DNA of 64,000 nt from Rhizomys pruinosus. Taxonomy: Eukaryota; Chordata; Mammalia; Rodentia; Spalacidae. Under the pieces are notes generated by a model, which was given only the letters and a program-made list of their open reading frames with translations, was not told the origin of the DNA and did no database searches. Numbering within the stretch: the first letter of the stretch is position 1; every line of letters starts with the position of its first letter. The position numbers were made by a program, and so were the translations under genes. This document shows, one piece after another, positions 11,197 to 22,699 of the stretch. The stretch is from contig VZQC01013731.1 in assembly GCA_009823505.1 (NCBI GenBank), positions 9,319 to 73,318 of the forward strand, written 5' to 3'.

Positions 11197-11716
11197 GCTA
11201 GCTACCTCTACTGACATATTTCATTATTTAAAATGAAAATTCATCTTAATATTCAAATATGTAAAAGTATTCCTTCTGCTAAATTCAAAAAACCCACATC
11301 AATTTTTCATCTATATGCTACTGGACTCTTAATATCGTTTGGTTAATTATATTTCTAAACTCTATTTCAATTTGTTTTTATTTTTGCTCCAAATTCTATA
11401 GGCTAAGGGAAAAATTAGTGATAATTGTAATTCACTTACTGAGTTTACAGTGGGTATATATAAATTCACTTATTCAACAAATATTTGTTGAGTGTCACAT
11501 CAGTCATTGCACTAAATAGTCTAGATATAATAAGAATGAAAAAATTAATTCTTGCCTTCTACAAGTTACATTTTTGTGAAACAGAGAAAGTAGATTTGTG
11601 TCTTCTCATATTTTTAAAATGTGTTTGTTTCCCATAATAACAAACAACAATATAAGTTTCTAGTCTAAAAGGAAAGAAAACACAAGAAATGCGATCTCTA
11701 AAATAGGATTTCTTGG

Positions 11717-12010
11717 AGGCTGGAGAGATGGCTCAGCCATTAAGAGCATTGGCTGTTTTTGAGAGGACAATACCAAAACATAGTGTTGAGCATGGTGGCA
11801 TGCACCTGTGTAATCCTAGAACTTGTGAAGTATGGGGAGGAAGATTCTAAGTTCAACGATAGCAAGACCCTATCTCAAAACAACAAAAACAAAACTAATA
11901 AGAACAATAAAATCAGGCCTATGAATATAGTTCAGTGACAGAGCACTTGCCTAGCATGTATGAGGCTCTAAGTTCAACTCCCTATACCACTCTCTCATAT
12001 TAAAATCAAA
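11717..12010 (+). mobile_element. B2 head, B1-like and ID-like SINE cluster
   Basis: A B2-type head (ggctggagagatggctcagc at 11718) runs into an old B1-like segment (gcatggtggcatgcacctg to accctatctcaaaa), then an ID-type element (atagttcagtgacagagcacttgcctagcatg, 11930-11960). The head/B1 junction differs from the recurring composite described elsewhere. Confidence 0.65.
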
Positions 12011-12516
12011 ACAAGCAAGCATATCGTGTTGTCTATTTTAAATACACAATAATTTTTGTCAATTATGCCATAGTGAAAGTGGAAAAATTCTTACAAAATA
12101 AATTTCAAACAGAGAAGGCTCCACTGGGGAAAACTATAAAGCATTTCCAAGTAAAATGGTGTTCATTTTAATCTGAAGGTCTTTTTGAAAATTGCTTTCA
12201 GTCTGGAGAGATGGCTTAATGGTTTGCAGTAGTCAGGCTTGCCACTCTGCTCACACAGGGACATGAGCATCAAAAAGACCTCATTTTATACCCCTGTTCT
12301 CTGGAACCCCAGGTGAGGGCTCTGATGACCCTAGAATTCCATTGATCTGTGGATTAAGCCTCCACCTGTCTCATGTTAGTGTCAAGATTGTTCTATTTGT
12401 TTTTATCTTTTCCATGTGTTGTTGTTAAGTGATTTTAGATGCTCTGAGATTCTCCCCTCACTTCTTTGATGTAAGCACATTCTGTAAACTGTAGTTTTTC
12501 CCAGGTTTTGACTCAC
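12011..12516. other. Unassigned sequence with a worn SINE head
   Basis: A B2-like head (gtctggagagatggcttaat near 12201-12220) without a recognisable body, otherwise nothing identifiable. Confidence 0.45.
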
Positions 12517-12525
12517 GTGATAGAT

Positions 12526-12568
<43 letters not shown>

Positions 12569-12578
12569 GATAGATAGG

Positions 12579-12625
<47 letters not shown>

Positions 12626-12626
12626 C
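12517..12626 (+). repeat. (GATA)n microsatellite
   Basis: gatagatgatagatag start, then tandem gata with two short interruptions (tgatagata near 12567, gataggta near 12575). Confidence 0.97.
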
Positions 12627-12784
12627 CTGTACAAAGAAAAGGGCATCAGAAACAGCCATCAGGACAGCCATCACGAACTAATGATAGGAGCATCTATCGC
12701 TCTGTCCCTCTCACACCCTTGCCTTTTAATAAAGAAGCCTTTATTAAGATAACCTGCATGATGCCTATCTAAAGAAATCCTTTG

Positions 12785-13150
12785 GTTGCCACTGTGAAAC
12801 TTGAGTGAGCAGTACTTAGATCAGGGACGTTCCAGGACCACCCAAAGCACAGGTAGGAGCCAGGCACTTCAGCCAGGCAGATTTTAGGATAAATCTACTC
12901 CTGGCTTGTTGGATAATTGATTCATTGGTTTGTTGGACAGCTAAATCTTGGTCTTGCATGACTGGTGGGGCGGAGCCGCCCTGCTAGCTGGGATTAAAGG
13001 TGGGCCTGTTAAATCATTATCTGGTCTGGCTGTCGGGGCAGAGTCACCCTTCTAGCTGGTATTAAAAGTGGGCCTGTTGCCACTGCAAGACTTGAGTGTG
13101 AAGTGCTTAGATCAGGGACTTCCGAGGACCACCTGAACCACAGAGTACCT
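12785..13150 (+). mobile_element. L1 5'UTR promoter monomers (type A in this window)
   Basis: A 291-bp unit starting gttgccactgtgaaacttgag (12785-13075) is followed by a second partial copy starting gttgccactgcaagacttg (13076 to about 13150). Inside, a shorter unit ending aaaggtgggcctgtt / aaaagtgggcctgtt is itself duplicated. The position just upstream of L1 ORF1 identifies it as the internal promoter array of a rodent L1. Confidence 0.75.
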
Positions 13151-14670
13151 GGGGCGTGGGCTAAGTAAGGCATATTCCCACCCCCACTCAACCCCACCAA
13201 CTGGAATTGCTGAGTGTCCAAGTGGATTTTTTTGGAAAACCTTCAGAACAGAAAGGGAAGAATGAATTAGACTTCCAGTATATAAACAAAATTGAAAGCC
13301 TGAAACCTAGATAAGTCAATACTCCATAAACAAGGAGAAAAAAAAAGGCATCTGAAGGAGAAAAGCAAAGAAAGTCTTCAACACAGTGAAAAGACATTTG
13401 TGATTCACATCAGAATACAGACAAAAAAGGGAAACCCACATGGGAGGGACACGACAAAGGGACAAGATGGGAAAGGTGCAGGATAATTCCACACCAAGCT
13501 CTACCAACCCTGTAGGATATTGCTATAATGGGGGTGACCCAACAAACAGATCTTAGAGGAATAATTGCAGACCTATTCAGAGAAATTAAATAATATAAAG
13601 AAGTCAGAGAACTAAGGAAAGAGAATGAAAAACTCAAGAAGGACCTAGAGGGAGACAATGCCAAACTTCGGAAAGAACTAAAGGGAGAGAATGACAAACT
13701 TCAGAAAGAACTAGAGGGAGAAAATGACAAACTCCAGAAGGAAGTGGAAACCCTGAAAAAGGAAGCCAACCAGTGAAATAAGGAGCACCAAGAAGAGATT
13801 GAGAAGCTCCAAAAGGAAGTGGAAATACTAAAGAAATCACAGGATAAAATGAAAAAGGAAATAGGACACTCATCCAATCAAGAGGAAAGGAATGGAAAAA
13901 GCCTCAGAAGTAGAATGGAGGAAGCAGAACAAAAAATATCAGACCTGGAAGATAACGCAGAACAACTAAAAACCTCAAGTAAAGATTATGAAGATTTTTA
14001 AAATACACAAAAGTGGAACAACCAGGAAATATGGGACACTATGAAAAGATCAAGCCTCCACATCATCGGAATAGAGGAAGGAGAAGAATCCCAAGAGAAT
14101 AGTTTTGATCAGATCTTCAACAGAATAATAGATGAAAATTTCCCCAAACTAAAAAAAGACAAACCCATACAAACAAAAGAAGCACATAGAACTCCAAACA
14201 GACAAGATTAGAAAAGGAACTCCCCATGCCATATCATAGTTAAAATGCTAGACGCCCAAAACAAAGACAAAATTCTGAAATCCACAAGAGAAAAAACAAG
14301 TTACATATAAGGGGAAATCCATCAGAATTACAAGTAACATCTCAGCGCAAAACATGAATGCAAGAAGAACATGGAGCAAGGCATTCCTAGTGTTAAAGAA
14401 CTATAGGTGCCAACCCAGGTTACTATACTCAGAAAAAATGTCAATTATATTTGAAGGAGAGAGAAAAATCTTTCATGACATAAACAAGATGATACAATAC
14501 ATGTCTGGAAAACCAACTCTTCAGAAAATACTTGAAGCAATTCAAAGGACAGAAGAGAGGAGCAGATATCCCCAAGTACCTAGAAAGATAAAATAATAAA
14601 AACATAACTGCAGAAGTAGAAACCAAGACTAAAAATGCAAATGGATAATAAGGTGAAAAGAAGCAATGTG
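13151..14670 (+). pseudogene. L1 ORF1 with short upstream leader, disabled
   Basis: ORF1 encodes the RNA-binding, trimeric L1 nucleic-acid chaperone. The ATG is at 13467-13469. A coiled coil with four 33-bp repeats (13612-13743) is followed by the RRM-like and C-terminal domains (to about 14600). Stops occur near 13590, 13774 and 14001. The ORF1/ORF2 junction is cut at 14674 where an antisense ERV-L LTR begins. Confidence 0.85.
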
Positions 14671-14674
14671 CATC

Positions 14675-15141
14675 TGTATTAGGGTTCTCTAAAGAAACAG
14701 AAGCAACAGGACGTATATATAGCTATATACAATTTATTGATTTGCTCACGTGACAGAGTTCAAGGAGTCCAACAGTAGACGCGCCGCACTGGAGAGGCTG
14801 AGAATCCAAGGAACTGCTCAGTCTGCAAGGCTGGATGTCTCAGTAGTCCCAATCTGGTGCTGAAGGCCTAATGGATTCCAGGAGATCTGCCAGTCTCAGT
14901 ACAGGCTGGGATCTGAAGGGTTGATCACAGCAGCAAGACAAACTCACCAGATGAGAGAGGCAAGCCGCAGGAAAAAAGGGACCAGCTCCCTCTGCCATGG
15001 CCTTTTATACTGCCTGCCAGCAGAAGGTAATGCCCACATTTGGGGTGGGCCATCCAGGTTGAGGTGATCCAATCCGAAGATGCTTTTTCTCTTATTTGTT
15101 CCTTAGTCCAGTCAAGTTGACACCCAGGATTAACCATTACA
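14675..15141 (-). mobile_element. ERV-L 3' LTR (MLT2/MT2-like)
   Basis: On the minus strand the unit starts TGTAATGGTTAATCC and ends AACCCTAATACA. A purine-rich AAGGGGTGGACT polypurine tract lies just upstream (complement of 15142-15153). Sequence words such as gtcaacttgac and tattagggttctct are typical of ERV-L LTRs. Length is 467 bp. Confidence 0.85.
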
Positions 15142-17935
15142 AGTCCACCCCTTGTCAACTTGACACCCAATGAATAACCTCTCCTGTTATGCTTAAATGT
15201 CAATTGCAAACAATGGCAAGGTCATAATTCCACCCAACATGTTATAAGTGTCTCATGTGCAATAGCAGAGCATTATATCTTAGAGTAGGTGGTAATGTCC
15301 TTGAGGAACACTTAGTCCTTCAATATTTAATACCCTAAATATGACAACACTTAACATTTATCTCAGTTGCACATTCAAAAGGGAACAACAGAAGTATCTG
15401 CTTAATATACATACATATATATATATATATATATATGAACAAGCATATTCTTAACCAAATAGGACAAAAGTTAATATCTATTATAATCCACATTTCTGAA
15501 ACTGGTCCTGTGGCCTCAGCTAATATTTATGACTACCTTCTTCTACTACCCATTCTGTATTTCCTCCATCATCAGCAGGCAACTCTGCAGGTCTTGGCTC
15601 TTTCCCTGGAGGAGTGACCCATACCTTCATCCCTGAGGGATCTGGGCCATTTGTTGTCCTGTCTGGTTTGGGTTGTTGGAGTTTCCCAATGACCTTAATC
15701 ATAGGATATGGTAGCACCAGAAGGCACTCTACAGCATCTCCTGCCTTCCAGACATAATCTTCCTTGCCCCCATTGTGGAAAAAAAGTCCAATTTCCCCCT
15801 GGTAGTCTGGATCAATCACTCCTCCTACTACTGTATTCCTTCCTTAGCCTGTTGGCTTAAGAACAGTAGAAGCCCAAAGTGGCCAGGGGGAGGTCTTATC
15901 TTCCAGTTCAATGAAACGTTTGCTGTATCTCCTGGCAAAAGCACTCCCCCCTTTGGAGCCAAAACATCTAGACCAGCAGAACGCAAGGTCATGGGTACCG
16001 GAAGCAAAATTTTCCTACTTGTGTCACTAGGGGTGATAGTGAGTGAGACCACCCCACTTCCACCCCATTGGTTCCTGGACCCCATTGAATTTGGCTATAG
16101 GAGAAACAGTACATATAGTGGTCTGACTCAAAGCATATACTGCTGTTGGAGAACCTTGCCCCAACCCCATCCAGGTGTATTGCTACCTATTTGGCACTGT
16201 AACTGTGTCTTCAACAGGCCATTCCATTTTCTATCAAGCCAGCTGCTTCTGGGTGGTGGTGAACATGGTAAGACCCATTGGATACCATGACCATGGCCCA
16301 CTGTCCACTTTCTCTGGCTGTGAAGTGAGTTCCTTGGTCAGAAGTCGATTGCTGTGAGAAACCCCATGATGGTGGATACAGGCATTCTGTAGTCCCTGGA
16401 TGGTAGTTTGATTACAGCAGGAAAGGCAAACCCATAACCAGAATAAGTATCTAGTTCTTTAAGGACAAAACTGGCTGTCCCCTCCATGAGTGGAAGTGGT
16501 CCAATGTATCCAACCTGCCACCAGGTTGCTGGCTGGTCACCCTGGGAATAGCACCATATCGGGCTCAATGTTGGTCTCTGCTTTGTTTGCAAATCTGGCA
16601 CTCAGGCAGCAGCTGTAGCCAGATCAGCGCTTGGTGAGTGGAGAGTCCATGCTGTCGAGCCCATGCATAACCTCCATTATCTGACCACCATGACCACTTT
16701 GTTCATGGGCCCATTGACAAAAAGGGATAGCTGGAGAAAGAGGACATACTATCCACAGAATGAGTCATGATCACTTGATTATTAAACTCATCCTCTGCTG
16801 GATCACCTTTTGATGAGCATTTAAATGAGACACAAGTTTCTTCACATCCTTGACCACTCATAGGAGCTCTTATCCACATACTTCTTCCCCAAATGTCTTT
16901 CTCACCAATTTTTCCAGTCATGCTCCTTCCAAGTCCTGACCATCCAGCCAAAACCATTGGCTACAGCCCATGAATCAGTATCTAATCGAACCTCTGGCCA
17001 TTTCTCCTTCCAGGCAAAATGTACAACCATGTGCACTGCCTGATGTTCTGCCACTGTGAAGACTTTCCCTTCACCAGTTGTCCTTTAGGTGTTGCTTTCA
17101 GACAATAGGCTTTGTAGATGCTGCTGCCACCCTGGGTGGTGGGCCTGCATAGATCGGAACCATCAGTAAACAAGGCCCTCGTCTTCACTCAGTATAACTG
17201 ATCATAGGCGCAAACTCCACATTAAGCCATAGGTGCATGGTTTAAGAGCAGGAGGCATTGTAACAGGATGGGAACCATAGGCATTGGGCAACTTCTTCAT
17301 GCAGCTTGCTTGTGCCCTCAGGGCCTACCGGGCCCTGTCATGTATGTACCACTTCCATTTTGATAATGGACTGTTGCTGTCATCCTACTTTATGGTCTGG
17401 TGGGTCAGATAACACACAGCTCATGATGGGCAGCTCAGGTCGCATGGTGACTTGGTGGCCCATTGTCAAACGTTCAGTTTCCACTAAGGCCCAATAGCAG
17501 GCTAAGAGCTGTCTCTCAAAAGGGAAATAGTTGTTGTGCAGATGAAGGTAGAGCCTTACTCCAAAATCCCAAGGGCCTCCGCTGTGATTCCCCATGGGAG
17601 CCTGCCACAGACCCCAGACCGGCATCTCTATCTGCCACTGATACCTCAAGCACCATTGGGTCTGTGGATCATATGGCCCTAGGGGTAGAGCAGTCCTCAC
17701 TGCAGCCTGGACCTGTTGAAGAGCCTTTTCCTGTTCCAAGCCCCACTCAAAGTTTGCTGCCTTCTGAGTCACCTGATATATGGGTCATAGTAACACACCA
17801 GATGAGGAATGTGCTGCCTCCAGAATCCAAAAAAGGCCCACCAAACTTGTGCTTCTTTCTTGGTGAGGGAGGGGCCAGGTGCAACATCTTATTCTTTAAG
17901 GAATGTCTCTGCATGCTCCACACCACTGAACATCA
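15142..17935 (-). pseudogene. ERV-L pol remnant: RT end, RNase H, integrase, dUTPase
   Basis: Minus-strand frames give, in coding order, the RT thumb/connection (about 17880-17380), RNase H with a FTDGS motif (near 17190-16980), integrase N-terminal and catalytic pieces (about 16960-16340), and a dUTPase with SAGLDV and a conserved PDYQGEIG block (16085-15520). dUTPase after integrase is diagnostic of the ERV-L class. No env is seen. Multiple stops and frameshifts make it non-functional. The 5' LTR, gag and most of RT are missing; sequence switches to L1 at about 17935. Confidence 0.88.
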
Positions 17936-18940
17936 TCAAGGAAGTGATGAGAAAACCCACAGAGTGGAAGAAACCTTCACTGCAGATACATCTGACAAAG
18001 CATTGATTTCCAAGAGTATATAACTGATCAAAAAAAAAAAAAAAAAAAGACGAAAGGAAACAAATGAATTCACTCAAAAGACGGAGCAAAGCTGAACCAA
18101 GAACTTCACAAGTGAGGAATAGAAATGGCTGAAGAAGAAACAGCTTAAAAGTGTTCAACATCACTAATAATTAAGGAAAATGCAGATTAAACACTCTTTC
18201 AATATATCATCTCATTGCAATTAAGACTGGACTAGGATCAAGAACACAAATGATGCCAAGTGTTGGAGAGGTTTTGGGAAAGGGGAACACTCATCCATTG
18301 CTGGTGGGAATGAAAACTTATACAGCCACTATGGAAAGCAGTGTGGAAAACCCTTTGAAGACTCAAAATGAGTTACCAGCTGGCCCAGTCATACCACTCC
18401 TGGGTATAATACCCACAAGACTCTCTTACACACAAAAGTTACATGCACAGCCATGTTTATTGCAGCTCTTTCACAATAGCAAAGCAGCGGCTGGAACTAA
18501 CCCAATGCCCCTCAAACTGATGAGTGGATAGAAAGCATTGTGGCACATCTACACAATGGACTCTATGCAGCGAAAAAAAAAAAAAAGACAGTATCATGAG
18601 CTTTGCACATAAATGGAAGGAACTAAAAGATATTATGTTAAGTGAAGTAACACAGTCCAGAAAAAAAAAAAGAATGGTATCCCTCATCTTTGGATACTAT
18701 AAATACCTAGTTTGTAAATTTCTTGGGAGTGCATGATATTGGAAAGAACAACAGCAACAACCAGAAAAGACTTCATCAAAGACCTGACTGAAATGGTGAA
18801 TCTGTGGGGTGGGTTGGGTCGTGGGGTTTGGTGGGGACCCGGGTCTAGATTCGATTTGCTAAATAACTATATATATATATATATGATATAATATAATATA
18901 TATTTAAAAATGAAAAAAAAAGACTGAAAAAATGCAAAAA
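17936..18940 (+). mobile_element. L1 ORF2 3' end and 3'UTR
   Basis: Resumes with the late ORF2 segment (gtgatgagaaaacccacagag) and continues through the Cys-rich C-terminal region (LLGI at about 18395), then a G-rich 3'UTR and an A-rich tail near 18900-18940. With 12785-14670 it could be one L1 whose middle was replaced by the ERV-L, or two separate fragments. Confidence 0.85.
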
Positions 18941-19059
18941 AAAGAAAAGAAGTCCTTCATGGTAAACAGAGGTTCAGTGGTATAAGCCTCACCAGGTGAT
19001 TCTGAGTGACCTCCAGATCCACCATCTCTGCAAATGGAAACTGGAGGTCAGGAGTGGAA

Positions 19060-19270
19060 AAAAGAGGCTCCTGTAGTGGTTAAGAAAATGTGCTGTCCTT
19101 GCAAAGAATGGATGTCCAGTTCCCAGCACCCACATGGTGGCTTACAACCAATCACCTACAACTCCAGTTAGGAAATACTATGCCCTCTTCTGTCCACAAA
19201 GGACATAAGGCATGCATGTGACACACATGCATACATGCAGGCAAGTAGTCACACATATAAAATAAAAGTA
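19060..19270 (+). mobile_element. B2/B3 SINE
   Basis: Diverged B2/B3 with cagcacccacatggtggc (19122-19142) and a terminal aaaataaaag tail. Confidence 0.75.
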
Positions 19271-19439
19271 ATCTTACATTTTTTCCATTTTTCCATGGTA
19301 CTGTGTGGAGTGCATACATTGTGCTACAAGTACTCATGGTACATGGAGCACATTCTGTACTCCCTCTCCACCCCTCTCATTCTTCCCACTCATTAGCCTC
19401 TACTTTCTTCCTCTAAACATCTCTTCTACTTTCATAGCA

Positions 19440-20920
19440 TAAGCATATACAAAATTTTATTTATCTACGTAAAATCTAGGAACAATATCTGAGAGAAAAC
19501 ATACAGTATCTTTCTGAGACTGTATTAATTAGAATAAAGTTAATGTTTATACTCTTCCAAAATTCAAGATGAATGACTGAAAGCTCTCCAATTCATTCTA
19601 TGCATTCACCATCACTGTTAGGAAACAGAAGACACTAAGAAAAAAATCATTACAAATTAACATTTTAGTGGATATAAATGCAATAATTCTTCAGAATATG
19701 ATAGCAAATCAAATTCAACTGCATACAAGAAAGGTAATCAAGTGGAATCCACCCTAGAAATGCAAGATTGGTGCACCATTCGAATCAGTCAACAGGGTAG
19801 AGTTGAAGTTCAGAGGTAGAGCACTTTCCTGGGATGTGTAAGACCTGGTTTTCAGCAAAAAAACAATGCAATTCACCATACTCACAACTTAGAAGAGTAA
19901 ATCCACATTATCATCTCAAAATGGAAAAAAATTATCTAAATGTGTTTTCAAATAAGAACTGGAAATAAAGTTTTCAACTTGTTAACGAATACTAAAAACT
20001 ATAGTAAACACAATAATCAATGGTTAAAGTCTGGGTGCTTTCACTGAGATTAGTAGTAAAGTAAATGTAGCAGTCCTCCTATTTAACATAATGCTAAAGA
20101 TTTTATCCATACAGATAAAGATTCTATGCCACAACAAGAAAAGAAGCAAAACAAATTCACACTGAAAAGAAATAGAACTGTCTCTATGTTCAGATGGCAT
20201 GACCAACAGTGGAGAAAACCCAACAGAATGCATAAATCATTAATTGCCCAAAACGAGTGAGGTTAGGTTTCAGGATAGGATATCAAAACATAAACATCAA
20301 TTACAGTTCTAATACCAGTAATAAACAACTGGAAATAGAAATCATAAAAATATATTTTTATAATCACTGTCAAATATTTGGAATGTCAAAGAATAAATTT
20401 TGTAAAAATAGGCAAGATTTGTAAATCAAAATCTTCAAAATGGTGTTAAGGGTAATTAAAGAGCACCTAAATAGTGGAACAATATAACACATCATGAGTG
20501 GGTAATCTGAATATTCTTATAGTATTGATTTATCCCAATTGATCCAAGATTCAAGATAAAGCCAATCAAAATCTCAGCCAAGTAATTTGTTCACAATAAA
20601 TAAAAGGTATAAAGTTCATGTGAAAATGCAATGGATCTACAGTAGGTGAAAAAATTCAAAAGAGAATATTAAAGGACAATCTGCTTCAAAATATAATGGC
20701 ATGCTAGTCAAAATGGATAAATTCCAAAGAGAGAGTGAGAACATATAAGGCTGGCAAGGATGTGGACAAACCACAACTTAGTGATGCTAGGAATATAAAG
20801 TTGTTACAGCACTTTAGAAAAGAGCCTGGCTCTTCACCTACCCAAGCATATGCTGCCCTTATGACTCAGCAATTGTATTATTTGCCATTTATCCCCAAAG
20901 AATAAAAGTTACATTTGATG
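19440..20920 (+). mobile_element. Ancient L1 ORF2 fragment
   Basis: Long AT-rich, stop-laden sequence with degenerate L1 ORF2 words (a palm/thumb-like region near 20290-20600 and the C-terminal region near 20745-20900). It is much more diverged than the L1s on either side. An ID-type SINE interrupts it near 19797-19865. Confidence 0.6.
19797..19865 (+). mobile_element. ID-type SINE fragment
   Basis: gttcagaggtagagcacttt and a trailing A-rich stretch resemble the tRNA-Ala-like ID element. Short and diverged. Confidence 0.5.
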
Positions 20921-20922
20921 TA

Positions 20923-21199
20923 TTGTGCAGGCAGTCGGCTGGCGGCCAAACTCAGCAGGTGCCATCCAATACTAGGACCATAGAGAGGAATTGCATGCGT
21001 GGAAAGAAGGTCAGCCAGGGGTGCACACTACCTGTGCCCAGTCACCAAGGCTGGTCTGTGTTGTGCAGGCGGTAGGCTGGTGGCCAACCTCAGCAAGCGC
21101 CATCCAAAGCTAGGACCATAGAGAGGAAACATGTGCATGGATAGAAGGTCAGCCAGTGGCACACACTACCTGTGCCCAGCCACCCAGGTGAGGACCTGT
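20923..21199 (+). mobile_element. L1 5'UTR promoter monomers (type B in this window)
   Basis: Two 138-bp tandem units, each starting ttgtgcaggcggt or ttgtgcaggcagt (20923-21060, 21061-21198), sharing aggaccatagagaggaa and ctacctgtgccca. They precede L1 ORF1. This unit differs entirely from the 291-bp monomer at 12785. Confidence 0.85.
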
Positions 21200-21443
21200 G
21201 CAAAGGCCAAAGGATTCAACACCCCCCCCAAGCTACTGATACTGAACTGGAAAGTGTAAACTGCTGGTGCTGCTGTTTAAAGCTGTTGGGAAGATATAGC
21301 AGTGTCAGTGATTGGAGGCTACATAGCCAAAACTGAGGAGGAAACCAACAGGAAGCAAACTGAGTGACCAACCAATCCCCAATATCAACATTTGAGATTA
21401 GCAACAGGAGACAAACAAATAAACAAAGGAGGAAAAAACAAAA

Positions 21444-22645
21444 ATGACAACAAAAACACAACAGAAAAACAATATGGGAAAAGCTCAAAATAAATCCCCA
21501 CCGAACTCAACCACTCCTGTAGAAGATCCCAACGAGATCTCCCTAGAAGGGAACCAAGATACTGACCTTAGAAGAACAATTGTAGATATATTCAAAGACT
21601 ATAAAGAACAAGTCAGAGAATTAAAGGGAGAGAATGAAAAACTCACGAAAGAACTAGAAGGAAAGAATGACAAACTCCGGAAAGAACTAAAAGGAGAGAT
21701 TGATAAACTCAGAAAAGAACTAGAGGAAGAGAAATACAAACTCTGAAAAGAACTAGAGAGAGAGAATGACAAACTCCAGAAGGAAGTGGAAACACTGAAA
21801 AGATCTCAGGCTGAAATGAAAAAAGAAACTGACCAGCAAAGCAAGGAGCTACAAGAAAAGAATGAAAAGCTCCAAAAGGAAGTGGAAATACTGAAGAAAT
21901 CACAGGATTAAATAAAAAATGAAATTGAACATTCATCTAATCAGCAGGAAAGGATGGGGAAAAGCCTTAGAAGCAGAATGGAAGAAGCAGAAAACTAACA
22001 GACCTACAGGTTCTAGCACAGATAGAAACCTCAAGTAAAGATTATGAAAAAAAATTTTTTAAACACAGGAGTGGAACATCCAGGAAATGTGGGACACCAT
22101 GAAAAGACCAAACCTCTGCATCATAGGGATAGAGGAAGGCAAAGAATCCCAAGAGAATGGTATTGATCAGATCTTCAACAGAATAACAGAAGAAAACTTC
22201 CCCAAACTGAAAAAAACAAGCCCATAGATATACAAGAAGCACATAGAACACCAAATAGACAAGACCAGAAAAGAAATTCCCCACGTCATATCATACATAA
22301 TTAAAACACTAGATGCTCCAAACAAGGACAAAATACTGAAAGCCACAAGAGAAAAACAACAAGTTACATATAAGGGGAAACCCATCAGAATCACACCTGA
22401 CTTCTCAGTGCAAACCATGAAAGCCAGAAGAACATGGACCAAAGTATTCCCAGTACTAAATGACTTTAGATGCCAACCCAGATTACTATACCCAGCAAAA
22501 ATGTCAATCATAGTTGAAGGAGAAAGAAAAATCTTTCAGGACATAAACAAAATGAAAGAACACATGTCAAAAAAAACCACACTTCAGAAAATACTCAAAG
22601 CAATTCAAAGACAGAGGAAAGGAGCAACTATCCTTAAGTAACCCA
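21444..22645 (+). pseudogene. L1 ORF1, nearly complete
   Basis: Reading frame from ATG 21444 (alternative ATG 21474) with five 33-bp coiled-coil repeats (21621-21785) and the RNA-binding and C-terminal domains to about 22640. An in-frame TGA near 21744 and several indels disable it. It appears younger than the copy at 13.4 kb. Confidence 0.88.
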
Positions 22646-22699
22646 AGAGAGAAATTACCAAAAGCATAACAGAGTAAATAAATACCTAGACCAAGAATG

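Noticed and set aside
17463..18023. 186-codon plus-strand open frame
   Set aside because: It is the antisense of ERV-L pol and continues into L1 sequence; no independent coding evidence.
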